Part shown: piece after piece, positions 14,792 to 21,698 of the stretch
Layout of the letters: each line of letters starts with the position of its first letter
Numbering within the stretch: the stretch's first letter is position 1
Source: QAMH01 sp964435565
Lineage (GTDB): Bacteria; Actinomycetota; Coriobacteriia; Coriobacteriales; QAMH01
Reading direction: 5' to 3'
Assembly: GCA_964435565.1 (NCBI GenBank)
Contig: CAYSZR010000031.1
Location: 1 to 22,305 of the forward strand
Length of the DNA stretch: 22,305 nt
Notes under the pieces: model-generated
What the model was told of the DNA's origin: nothing
Seen by the model: only the letters and a program-made list of their open reading frames with translations
Database searches by the model: none
Position numbers and translations under genes: made by a program

Positions 14792-15535
14792 ATGCTATCA
14801 ATCATATTTCGCGCTCTTTCATGCCTCTTCACATATCTATTCGCCAATAAGATCTCGGAGCATGTCCTCGCGCGTCTCGATTTTGCCAAAAAACAAAACC
14901 GAAAGCTTAGCCTCGAAGACATCCTGCGTGACCGCGTGCTTTGCCCGCTTGTGTTTATTGCAGCCGGAATCGTTGTATCGTGCGCAACTTCACCATGGAT
15001 TCTTCCGGTATGCATACCCGTCGCATACATCTTTGCTAGACGTGCGCCGTCCATCCTTGATGCACGCAAAGCGCGAGCTGTACGCAGCGCGTGTGACGAA
15101 CAGCTCGATGTCATGGCTGATATTGTTGCCATGGGTGTCCGCTCCGGGCTTTCATTTGACGCCGCGCTCGAACTATATTGCTCGAAGTTCGACAACGATC
15201 TTGCACAAAACCTCTACAGGGCACGCCTGGAATGGACAAGCGGCCTTGCCTCAAGGCAGCAGGCTCTCAGTGGTCTGGCCACCCAAATCGACTCAAAGGC
15301 TCTCAAACGCTTCTCTGAAACATCGCTCCAGGCAATCCATTACGGGTCCCCGCTCGCTGACATGCTTGCTCGATTTTCCAACGACATCAGGCAGAGACGA
15401 CGCAGCGCAGTGGAACGCCAGATTGCCAAAGCGCCTATCAAGATGATTATTCCAACGGGAACCTGCATTCTGCCCGCCATGCTTATTTTAGTTATGGGGC
15501 CGGTGCTTCTTCAGTTTGTTCAGACAGGTTATTAA
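14792..15535 (+). CDS. tadC: Tad pilus inner membrane platform protein TadC
   Basis: The second T2SSF platform subunit, 247 residues. Two membrane spans (about 48-65 and 68-83) are followed by the cytoplasmic F domain (CDEQLDVMADIVAMGVRSGLSFDAALELY, 101-129; and HYGSPLADMLARFSNDIR). A C-terminal span (about 220-243) ends the protein. A very strong ribosome-binding site (GAGGAGGGGG) lies at the end of tadB, 3 bases upstream. flp follows directly after the stop. Confidence 0.92.
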   Translation: MLSIIFRALSCLFTYLFANKISEHVLARLDFAKKQNRKLSLEDILRDRVLCPLVFIAAGIVVSCATSPWILPVCIPVAYIFARRAPSILDARKARAVRSACDEQLDVMADIVAMGVRSGLSFDAALELYCSKFDNDLAQNLYRARLEWTSGLASRQQALSGLATQIDSKALKRFSETSLQAIHYGSPLADMLARFSNDIRQRRRSAVERQIAKAPIKMIIPTGTCILPAMLILVMGPVLLQFVQTGY

Positions 15536-15556
15536 ATGCACGAGAAAGGAAAGCGC

Positions 15557-15763
15557 ATGAAACGACTCACAAAAAAGGCCCTACAGGCACATATCGGCAT
15601 CACTGGAAAAATTCGCAGAATACGAGAAGAGGGCCAAGGCACCACTGAATATGCCATCTTGGTTGGAGTGCTTGCAGTAATCGCGATGCTTGCGATTGCC
15701 GCGTTTCGCGGCCGTATAACCGAACTATGGGATGCAATCACAAGTGGCGTGAACGGCCTATGA
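15557..15763 (+). CDS. flp: Flp-type pilin precursor
   Basis: The main pilus subunit: a 68-residue prepilin with a basic 26-residue leader and the Flp cleavage motif G/QGTTEY (Glu at +5, Tyr at +6). The hydrophobic helix (AILVGVLAVIAMLAIAAF) makes up most of the 42-residue mature pilin. Cleavage would be by a TadV/CpaA-type prepilin peptidase that is not in this window. An in-frame ATG directly after tadC (15536) would add 7 residues. The ATG at 15557 is preferred because GAGAAAGGAAAG lies just upstream. The stop overlaps the next start (ATGA). Confidence 0.92.
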   Translation: MKRLTKKALQAHIGITGKIRRIREEGQGTTEYAILVGVLAVIAMLAIAAFRGRITELWDAITSGVNGL

Positions 15764-15960
15764 AATCGACAGCTTTTCCCGAGGATGGACAGGCGTCCAT
15801 TGAATGCCTGCTTGTCGGCCTTGTTCTCATTGCGCTTATGGGGGCATTTGCCGCTCTATGGCATTTTGTATCTTCGGGCGGCCTGACAACGCTTATGGAG
15901 GAAAGCTCATCACACGCGATGAGCACGGTGGGCGGATGGTGCGATGCGCTGCTCTTCTGA
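15760..15960 (+). CDS. Second small pilin-like protein
   Basis: 66 residues with a 10-residue leader and a prepilin-like site EDG/QASIEC that keeps Glu at +5. A hydrophobic helix (LLVGLVLIALMGAFAALWHFV) and a 56-residue mature part follow. It differs from the adjacent Flp pilin by a Cys at +6 and another near the C-terminus (GWCDALLF). It could be a minor pilin or tip/initiation subunit. It is tied to flp by an ATGA overlap and overlaps the downstream TadE-like gene by 17 bases. Confidence 0.8.
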   Translation: MKSTAFPEDGQASIECLLVGLVLIALMGAFAALWHFVSSGGLTTLMEESSSHAMSTVGGWCDALLF

Positions 15961-16420
15961 ACATGGCCAGTCAACAGTAGAAGCCGCGATGCTTCTGCCT
16001 ATTTTGTTTGTCGTTATCGGCATGCTCATCCAGCCTGCCCTGCTTCTTTACAACCGTTGCATTATGAATGCAGCGGCTTGCGAGGGGTGTCGCCTCATTG
16101 CAACGAATACAAACGACGATGCAACGACGCGCGCGTTTATGCAGCGTCGTTTAGGGGCTATACCTATGCTTGGGATTTTCCATGAAGGCGAACAATGGGA
16201 GGTGAGCTGGTCTGGAGGAGAGCTTGGACAGCCGGTCAGCGTAACTATCGTCAACCATGTAAAGCCGCTTCCGCTATTTGGCGTCACCGCCGCTTTGTCA
16301 AACACCATGACGCCCGAAGGGTTTATCGAGCAGCGAGTCGAGGCAAATTCGGCACTGGCTCCAGCATGGGCGAGCGCTTTGGGATCTAGCCCCTCGAGCT
16401 GGATTGGAGAATGGAAATGA
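15944..16420 (+). CDS. tadE: TadE-like pseudopilin
   Basis: 158 residues. A short leader ends in EHG/QSTVEAAMLLPIL, the TadE-type prepilin site with Glu at +5. One N-terminal hydrophobic helix (to about residue 36) and an external domain of roughly 120 residues follow. TadE-like pseudopilins are processed by the prepilin peptidase and are needed for Flp pilus formation in known systems. Two cysteines in the segment NAAACEGCR, just after the helix, may form a disulphide. The start overlaps the preceding gene; GGATGG upstream is an acceptable ribosome-binding site. Confidence 0.88.
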   Translation: MRCSSEHGQSTVEAAMLLPILFVVIGMLIQPALLLYNRCIMNAAACEGCRLIATNTNDDATTRAFMQRRLGAIPMLGIFHEGEQWEVSWSGGELGQPVSVTIVNHVKPLPLFGVTAALSNTMTPEGFIEQRVEANSALAPAWASALGSSPSSWIGEWK

Positions 16421-18522
16421 AACTTGGCGTGTCCTTTGTGAAAGAAGAAGGTGGTTTTACGACGCCAGCTGCGGCCCTTGCGATTCTTCTGGCTTGCTCG
16501 CTTATGTTTGTCTGCGCGCGCGGGGTTATTATCGGATCACGCTCAGGACAGATACAATATGTCGCCGACGCAGGAGCGCTTGCGGCAGATAACGTCGTTG
16601 CTGAATTCGTAACGATAGGGCAGGCCGTCGATGCGGTTCTGCTCTCAATGTCGCTACTTGGACTTACCGTCTATGCAGTCTCGGCTGTTGCTGCTTTCAT
16701 ACCAGGTGCCCAAAGCATTGCGCTGGATATTGCCGATGTCGGATCAAAGATTCTCAAAGCCCGTGACCACTTTGCGCAATCGGCAACACGAGGACTTAAC
16801 ACGGCACAGAAAGCATTGCCTGCTCTATGTGCCGTTCGGGCTGCGGAAGTAGTACAAGCTAATGCGAACGCAAGCGGGTTGCCCTATGCGGGAATAGCGA
16901 TTACATCCCCAATGACAGGTATCGATATTTCGCTTGCAGACGATACAGGTGTTGAAGACGCTGCCCGAAAAATCGAATCGAAAGAAGATGAGATACAGGA
17001 AGAAAGCAAACGGCAAGCAGCTGCTCAAGAAAAAGAGGACGCTGCAAAAGAACGTGCCTGGATTGCAGATTGTGGCAGCAGCGGCATGTGCATGTTTGAA
17101 CGAGCTGGATCGCTCTCGAATATATCGGGAAGCTCAAATCCCAGATTCTCGACTGTGGATACCTGGAGATTTTCAGTGCCGCTTGAACGAGCGAAAGCAT
17201 ACTACGCTGCGCGCTATGACGAAGAACCCGGCGAAAACGCAAGCGGAAGTCCCGAAGAGATAGGCGAGTCAGTCGCGCGCAAGCATTTTTACGCTTATGC
17301 ACATGATTGCGTATCGGAAGGATATATCGAAGTGAGCTCGTCGGGGGACGAATTACCCCATCTCCAAGAGCTCATCCACAAAACCAGCCAGGTTAGTGAA
17401 ACCTCACTCTATACGGATAGTTCGTATCCCGTTTCAGAAACCGCAGGCACACGTTACATTCATGCTTATAGCGGGTGCCCGATGTGCGAAAAAGGCACAA
17501 GGTCTGGAACAGCATCCGTCAGCGACATCGACGCGGGAACCGTCCAAGAATGCCCCCTGTGCAAATTCAGCGTGCGGACACTTGGGCGCGTCCCAAGCGC
17601 ATCGACCGCCATAGATAACGGTTTTGAGCATTACTATCGCGCAGTCGTCGAGGCCTCACGTGAATACGCCGAAGCGGTTCGCGAGGGCGATCAGGCAAAA
17701 CAGCGCCTCGGCGAAGCACGCGATTCGATTGGGCAAGCACTGCAGGAGGCCGTCAAATCATTAAAAGGAAATCGATATGATCCACAGCCGCCAGGACGCT
17801 ATGGCTGTCTGTGCCTTGTCTTCGCTCCAAACTCAGAGCTTCATAAGGTCCCATTTCTTGAAGACGGGGCATCGATTCCAGCGCGTGTCGCACTTTCAGG
17901 GGCAACGCTTGCAGGCGACCCCGCAAGTGATGAAGGAAATGTCATTACGGGAATCGCTTCGGGGATCGTAGCGCAAGACACTCTCGCATCTGGCCCTGTA
18001 AAAGTCATATTCGGGGCATGGGGAGCAATGCTTGATGCTTACACGAAGGGAAACAATGCCATCAAGAGCGGTTTTCGAAAAACCCTGGGGGCTATTCCCG
18101 TGATTGGCACGACACTGTCAGAGGATGCCGCATCAAAATTCGAGGAGGCAATAGGCTCAGCGGGTCTTGAGCCCGCAGACCTCAAAACCTATAAACCCGT
18201 GGTCGTGAACACTTCGCACATTATCGAAAAAGACGGGGGGAAAGCTGCGCAAGTCCTATCTCGCATGAAACAGGCTGCTTCTATGTACAGCGCGATAAGC
18301 ATAGGTGACGCTGACGCCCTTGTACAAGATCTTAAGGGGATTCCCGAAGTAAGCGAATACCTCGACGAGCACGGCCTTACCATCGCTTCAATTCCGCTCG
18401 CAGACCTGGGTCTTGGCTCAGGAGACGGCAAACTTTATTTTCCCCTTCCCAATGACATCGCTGCGCGTCTCGAGGACGCACTGTCTAAATTTTCGGGCTA
18501 TGCCAAAGCGGGCCTTCGATGA
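16417..18522 (+). CDS. Large TadG-like pseudopilin with CxxC pair
   Basis: A 701-residue protein in the position of TadG. It starts KEEGG/FTTPAAALAILLACS: a pseudopilin-like leader and membrane helix (about 14-35), but without the Glu at +5. A second hydrophobic stretch lies at about 70-97. A charged coiled-coil-like region (about 183-215; KIESKEDEIQEESKRQ) follows. Two CxxC motifs at Cys354/357 (GCPMCEKG) and Cys379/382 (ECPLCKFS) are spaced like a zinc ribbon. Further Cys occur at 219 and 225 and in GCLCLVF. I know no homologue for the middle and C-terminal parts. The start was chosen for the ATGA overlap with tadE and GGAG 7 bases upstream. Confidence 0.8.
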   Translation: MKLGVSFVKEEGGFTTPAAALAILLACSLMFVCARGVIIGSRSGQIQYVADAGALAADNVVAEFVTIGQAVDAVLLSMSLLGLTVYAVSAVAAFIPGAQSIALDIADVGSKILKARDHFAQSATRGLNTAQKALPALCAVRAAEVVQANANASGLPYAGIAITSPMTGIDISLADDTGVEDAARKIESKEDEIQEESKRQAAAQEKEDAAKERAWIADCGSSGMCMFERAGSLSNISGSSNPRFSTVDTWRFSVPLERAKAYYAARYDEEPGENASGSPEEIGESVARKHFYAYAHDCVSEGYIEVSSSGDELPHLQELIHKTSQVSETSLYTDSSYPVSETAGTRYIHAYSGCPMCEKGTRSGTASVSDIDAGTVQECPLCKFSVRTLGRVPSASTAIDNGFEHYYRAVVEASREYAEAVREGDQAKQRLGEARDSIGQALQEAVKSLKGNRYDPQPPGRYGCLCLVFAPNSELHKVPFLEDGASIPARVALSGATLAGDPASDEGNVITGIASGIVAQDTLASGPVKVIFGAWGAMLDAYTKGNNAIKSGFRKTLGAIPVIGTTLSEDAASKFEEAIGSAGLEPADLKTYKPVVVNTSHIIEKDGGKAAQVLSRMKQAASMYSAISIGDADALVQDLKGIPEVSEYLDEHGLTIASIPLADLGLGSGDGKLYFPLPNDIAARLEDALSKFSGYAKAGLR

Positions 18523-18956
18523 TTTGGGCTCGCCACAACACTCGAAACAACGAAGAGGGCCAAATGGTGGTAGAACTTGCCGTGATCTTACCGGTTCTCC
18601 TTATCGCTTTGGTTATTGCAATCGATTCGCTTGTATTTGCTAGCGAATGCGCGCGATTCGACCAGCTTGCTCCTCAGCATGTCATCGCGCTTGCAACTTC
18701 ACCTTCCAAAGACGGATACGCCTCAGATGCAAGAACGGCTGCGGTGCAAACAGCTCTCGAAACCGATTTTTCCCGCAAGGGCTCATCGGTTATCGTCACA
18801 TGCGAAGATGCGAGGGTTCCCCTATCAAGCATGTCGGTATACCAATGCGTGTTCCGATTTTCACCGTGGCCGCTCTCTGTGGCTGGGGCACCGGCAAGCC
18901 TTGAGCATGTCTGCGCTATCGCCGTCGATCCTTACACGCCGGGAGAGCTGTTATGA
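18519..18956 (+). CDS. TadE/TadF-like pseudopilin
   Basis: 145 residues with a 14-residue leader (MIWARHNTRNNEEG), then the cleavage site EEG/QMVVELAVILPVLLIALVIAID, with Glu at +5. A small external domain with three Cys follows the single helix. It is probably a minor pseudopilin, matching the position of TadF or a second TadE in other loci. Both ends are joined to neighbours by ATGA overlaps, which argues for tight stoichiometric translation with the large pseudopilin before it. Confidence 0.87.
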   Translation: MIWARHNTRNNEEGQMVVELAVILPVLLIALVIAIDSLVFASECARFDQLAPQHVIALATSPSKDGYASDARTAAVQTALETDFSRKGSSVIVTCEDARVPLSSMSVYQCVFRFSPWPLSVAGAPASLEHVCAIAVDPYTPGELL

Positions 18957-19282
18957 ACAAGGCAGTTATAGGACGCTTCGTGCTTGCAGCGGGATGGCTA
19001 TCCCGCACAAAGGGCTTGCTTGGCACAACCGAAGAATGGGGCGCGGGAAACCGCGTGCTCGTTATCGCCCCTTGCAAGAGCATTCATACGTTTGGCATGC
19101 ATTATGCAATCGATGTTGCCTTTGCAGATGCCAAAGGCATGGTTATACGCACACAAAGAGCCGTTAAGCCTGGAAGAATGCTGTACGCAAAAGGTGCGTA
19201 TTGCGTCCTCGAGCGCCCAAGCCTGCCAGATACGGACTGGTTCCCTTGCCACCAACACGTTGGCTTGGCAGTCGCAGAGTAA
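18953..19282 (+). CDS. DUF192 family protein
   Basis: A 109-residue protein of the DUF192 family (PF02643), function unknown. Family landmarks are LSRTKGLLG, CKSIHTFGMHYAIDVAFAD (about 41-59) and VKPGRML...AYCVLE. No signal peptide or membrane span is seen, so it is probably cytoplasmic here. Other members carry signal peptides. It is the last gene of the Tad operon, with an ATGA overlap to the pseudopilin before it, so it is expected to be made with the pilus proteins. Confidence 0.9.
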   Translation: MNKAVIGRFVLAAGWLSRTKGLLGTTEEWGAGNRVLVIAPCKSIHTFGMHYAIDVAFADAKGMVIRTQRAVKPGRMLYAKGAYCVLERPSLPDTDWFPCHQHVGLAVAE

Positions 19283-19290
19283 GGCAAGAC

Positions 19291-19311
19291 AAAAAACGCA
19301 TATTTGCCGTT
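19291..19311 (-). terminator. Candidate terminator after the small membrane protein
   Basis: On the minus strand AACG(G)CA pairs with TGCGTT around the loop AATA, with one bulged G. Four further Ts follow. It overlaps the stop codon and lies between convergent genes. The stem is short. No separate plus-strand terminator for the Tad operon was found. Confidence 0.4.
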
Positions 19312-19492
19312 AAAGAAGCATTTGTATGGCGGGAAAACAAAAAGCGAAGATAAGCAGAATGGACAGGATCGCAATCCCAATGGCCTTGAAAATGCGGTTT
19401 CGTTTTTCGATTTGTTCCTGTCGATAAGCAAGCGCTTGTTCTTGTTCGAGTTTTTGCTGCTTCGTTTTCTGATAATTCTTCTTCTGGGCCAT
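19310..19492 (-). CDS. Small basic single-span membrane protein
   Basis: 60 residues: a hydrophilic Gln/Lys/Glu-rich helix (AQKKNYQKTKQQKLEQEQALAY region) and one membrane span near 35-57 (FKAIGIAILSILLIFAFCF). The frame is open far upstream into the amidohydrolase gene, but the ATG at 19492 has AGGA 5 bases upstream and lies just 7 bases after the amidohydrolase stop. I therefore chose it. The N-terminus is likely cytoplasmic by the positive-inside rule. I do not recognise a family. Confidence 0.65.
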   Translation of the reverse strand: MAQKKNYQKTKQQKLEQEQALAYRQEQIEKRNRIFKAIGIAILSILLIFAFCFPAIQMLL

Positions 19493-19499
19493 TTCGATC

Positions 19500-20942
19500 C
19501 TATCTGTTGTAACGATCACGCTTGTCATCGCTCGCGCTATCAAGCAGAGTCTGACGCAATGAATCATTGCCGGCTGCGTCGCGAATTCTGCTTCGCAGCT
19601 CACGGGCTGTTTCGACGATTTTGTCACGATCGCAACCCGATACGTGAGTGAAATTATCATATAGCACACGCCCAGCAACCATGGTCATTTTCACATTGTC
19701 CTGATTGGCAGTATAAATAACGGCGCTTTCAGGATTGGTCGTGGGATTCTGGTGAGAGTTGTGCAGATCGACGGCAATGATGTCGGCTTGCTTGCCCACT
19801 TCGAGCGAGCCAACCTTATCCTCAATACCAAGGGCTCGGGCAGAACCGATTGTCGCCATGCGCAGCGCATTCGCGGACGAAGCGTGTAGAAAACGCACGG
19901 AGCTCGTCGCGCGCGTGATCATGAGACCGATGCGCATCTCGTCAATCATATCAGTCGTATCAACCGCAGCAGGCGAATCCGTTCCCATACCAATAGTCAA
20001 GCCTGCGGCCCAAAGGCTCTCAAGCGGAGCGCTGCCCATGCCAAGCTTGGCGTTGATTCGCGGACAGTAGCCAACGCGCACATCTTTCGCCTTGAGAATT
20101 TCGATATCTTCATCATCGACATGAACGCAGTGGATAGCCAAAATATCGGGAACATCGAGAATGTCCCAATTACTGACATACTTAACGGGAGAAGTGCCGG
20201 CTGGCAACCAAGGGGGATACGCCGCGGTAATTTTGCCGTGCTCGTGTTCTGAGACATGAACGCCGAAGGGAGAGGAGCCGTAGCGTATAAAGTCCGTCTC
20301 CTCCTGACTCCCGGCCAGGTGCATTGCAATGGGAATCTTTTTCTCGATAGCGGCTTTTGCAATCGCCTGAAAGACCTTGGGATGACAAGCGTAAACCGCG
20401 CCAGGGGCAAGTCCATAGTCAACAAGACCGGTTTTCTCGTCTTGCTGCCAGGCAGATATCTTAGACAGGCCCTCTTCAACTACAGCATCTACATGATCTG
20501 CCTGCGTGGTAAGAACCTCAAGATAAATACGCGCGCGCATGCCCAGATCGGCAGCGGCAATACGCGAACAACCCGATCCAGAAATATCTGCAACGGTCGT
20601 GATTCCGCTTGCAATAGCCTCAAGAGCTCCAAGCCGTGCAGAATTCGTCCAGTCCTCTTCGCTAAAGAATGGTTCGCAATACAGTACCTGTCTTTTCCAT
20701 TCAGAATAGGGAAGGTCACCGAACATACCCCTCAAAGCCGTATACCCCATGTGCGTATGCACATCGACAAACCCGGGCATAAGCGCCGAAAGCCCCATAT
20801 CCCTTATTTCCTCATCGGGATACTTCGCCTTTAAAAAGGCTGCCGGTCCAACATCCTCTATCCTGTCTTCGCGCACAAGCACGGCCCCGTCTTCAATATA
20901 CGAAGAGGTGATGGGTATTACATATTTCGCACTGAGTAGCAT
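19500..20942 (-). CDS. Amidohydrolase, purine/aminofutalosine deaminase-like
   Basis: A 480-residue metal-dependent amidohydrolase of the ATZ/TRZ branch. Metal and active-site motifs: VDVHTHMGYTALRG (His62, His64), MHLAGSQEE (His208, Glu214/215), AIHCVHVDDEDI (His271/His274 region) and GTDSPAA (Asp322). The CPRINAKLGMGSAPL and GTDSP motifs resemble, from memory, aminodeoxyfutalosine deaminases of the futalosine menaquinone pathway. SAH/MTA or other adenosine-type deaminases are alternatives. No mqn genes are in the window. A good AGGAG site lies in the 12-base gap after the upstream membrane protein gene; the small membrane protein gene follows 7 bases downstream. Confidence 0.85.
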   Translation of the reverse strand: MLLSAKYVIPITSSYIEDGAVLVREDRIEDVGPAAFLKAKYPDEEIRDMGLSALMPGFVDVHTHMGYTALRGMFGDLPYSEWKRQVLYCEPFFSEEDWTNSARLGALEAIASGITTVADISGSGCSRIAAADLGMRARIYLEVLTTQADHVDAVVEEGLSKISAWQQDEKTGLVDYGLAPGAVYACHPKVFQAIAKAAIEKKIPIAMHLAGSQEETDFIRYGSSPFGVHVSEHEHGKITAAYPPWLPAGTSPVKYVSNWDILDVPDILAIHCVHVDDEDIEILKAKDVRVGYCPRINAKLGMGSAPLESLWAAGLTIGMGTDSPAAVDTTDMIDEMRIGLMITRATSSVRFLHASSANALRMATIGSARALGIEDKVGSLEVGKQADIIAVDLHNSHQNPTTNPESAVIYTANQDNVKMTMVAGRVLYDNFTHVSGCDRDKIVETARELRSRIRDAAGNDSLRQTLLDSASDDKRDRYNR

Positions 20943-20954
20943 CGCGGCTCCTGA

Positions 20955-21620
20955 CTACTCGCTGTCCGTCTCGTCATCAGACTTGGATTTCGCGCCCTTT
21001 TTGCTCCATGGGAAAGACCCTTTGCGCTCGGCGCGGCGATTTTGGTCGTTCTCAATCGAAGCCTCAATCGCATTATCAAGTTTTCGGCGTTCATTCTTAT
21101 TCAAGCTGCGTGCTTTGTTTTCCTGTTGTTTTTGAAGCTTGCGGATTTTAACCAGGTCAATATAGAACGCCCCGATCAAAGCTATAATGGCAAGCCCGAA
21201 ACCAATACCCGCGATTATCTTTGATACATCTTGGTATTCAGGACCAACAATGCCGTTGCCCATAAGAGCGTTGGGGACCCAGGATATTGCCACACCCACA
21301 ATGGCGATTGCCATAAGAATCCACCAGATACGGCGCCATTTCTTGTATTCAGGCATATCCTTCATCAACGAGACCATTGCTCGCTCACGTCTGCGAACCT
21401 GCTCGGCGGCGGGAACCGCTTTGGTTTCAGTCGACGAAGACGCCTTCGTTGCGCCTGCCCCTGGCCCCTTCGGGCTTGCTTTGCTCTTCGCGTCCTTTGA
21501 ACGCGTGTACACAGATGACGCGGCTTTGCTCGCGATTTTCGCAGAGCTCGCCGATTTGCGGGATTTTCCTTTGGACGCGTTGTTAAGATTTCGCGCGTTT
21601 TGGGGACTACGTTGGGTCAT
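20955..21620 (-). CDS. Basic two-span membrane protein, uncharacterised
   Basis: 221 residues. The first ~70 are a disordered Ser/Ala/Lys-rich basic tail. An amphipathic charged segment (about 75-97) and two membrane spans (about 98-116 and 134-155) follow. The C-terminus is mixed-charge (LQKQQENKARSLNKNERRKL, ending in acidic DDETDSE). Both ends are predicted cytoplasmic. I recognise no domain. A moderate AAAGG site lies about 10 bases before the ATG. It is the first gene of a likely three-gene operon with the amidohydrolase and the 60-residue membrane protein. Confidence 0.75.
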   Translation of the reverse strand: MTQRSPQNARNLNNASKGKSRKSASSAKIASKAASSVYTRSKDAKSKASPKGPGAGATKASSSTETKAVPAAEQVRRRERAMVSLMKDMPEYKKWRRIWWILMAIAIVGVAISWVPNALMGNGIVGPEYQDVSKIIAGIGFGLAIIALIGAFYIDLVKIRKLQKQQENKARSLNKNERRKLDNAIEASIENDQNRRAERKGSFPWSKKGAKSKSDDETDSE

Positions 21621-21659
21621 GCGAGGATTACCTTTCGGTGGTGCTGGTCATGGGGTTCC

Positions 21660-21690
21660 ATGATACAACGGGCGGTCATGTTCTGAACAT
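21660..21690 (-). promoter_or_regulatory. Candidate promoter with palindrome over the -35
   Basis: On the minus strand TTCAGA and TATCAT (21660-21665) are spaced by 16 bases, about 40 bases before the two-span membrane protein gene. The -35 lies inside a perfect 6+1+6 palindrome, ATGTTC-T-GAACAT (21678-21690 on the plus strand). Such an arrangement would suit a repressor site. It also lies just after the purC stop. Inferred. Confidence 0.4.
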
Positions 21691-21698
21691 ACTCGTTT

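Noticed and set aside
19283..19308. GGCAA...TTGCC as plus-strand terminator of the Tad operon
   Set aside because: Five base pairs around a 16-base loop and no following T tract.
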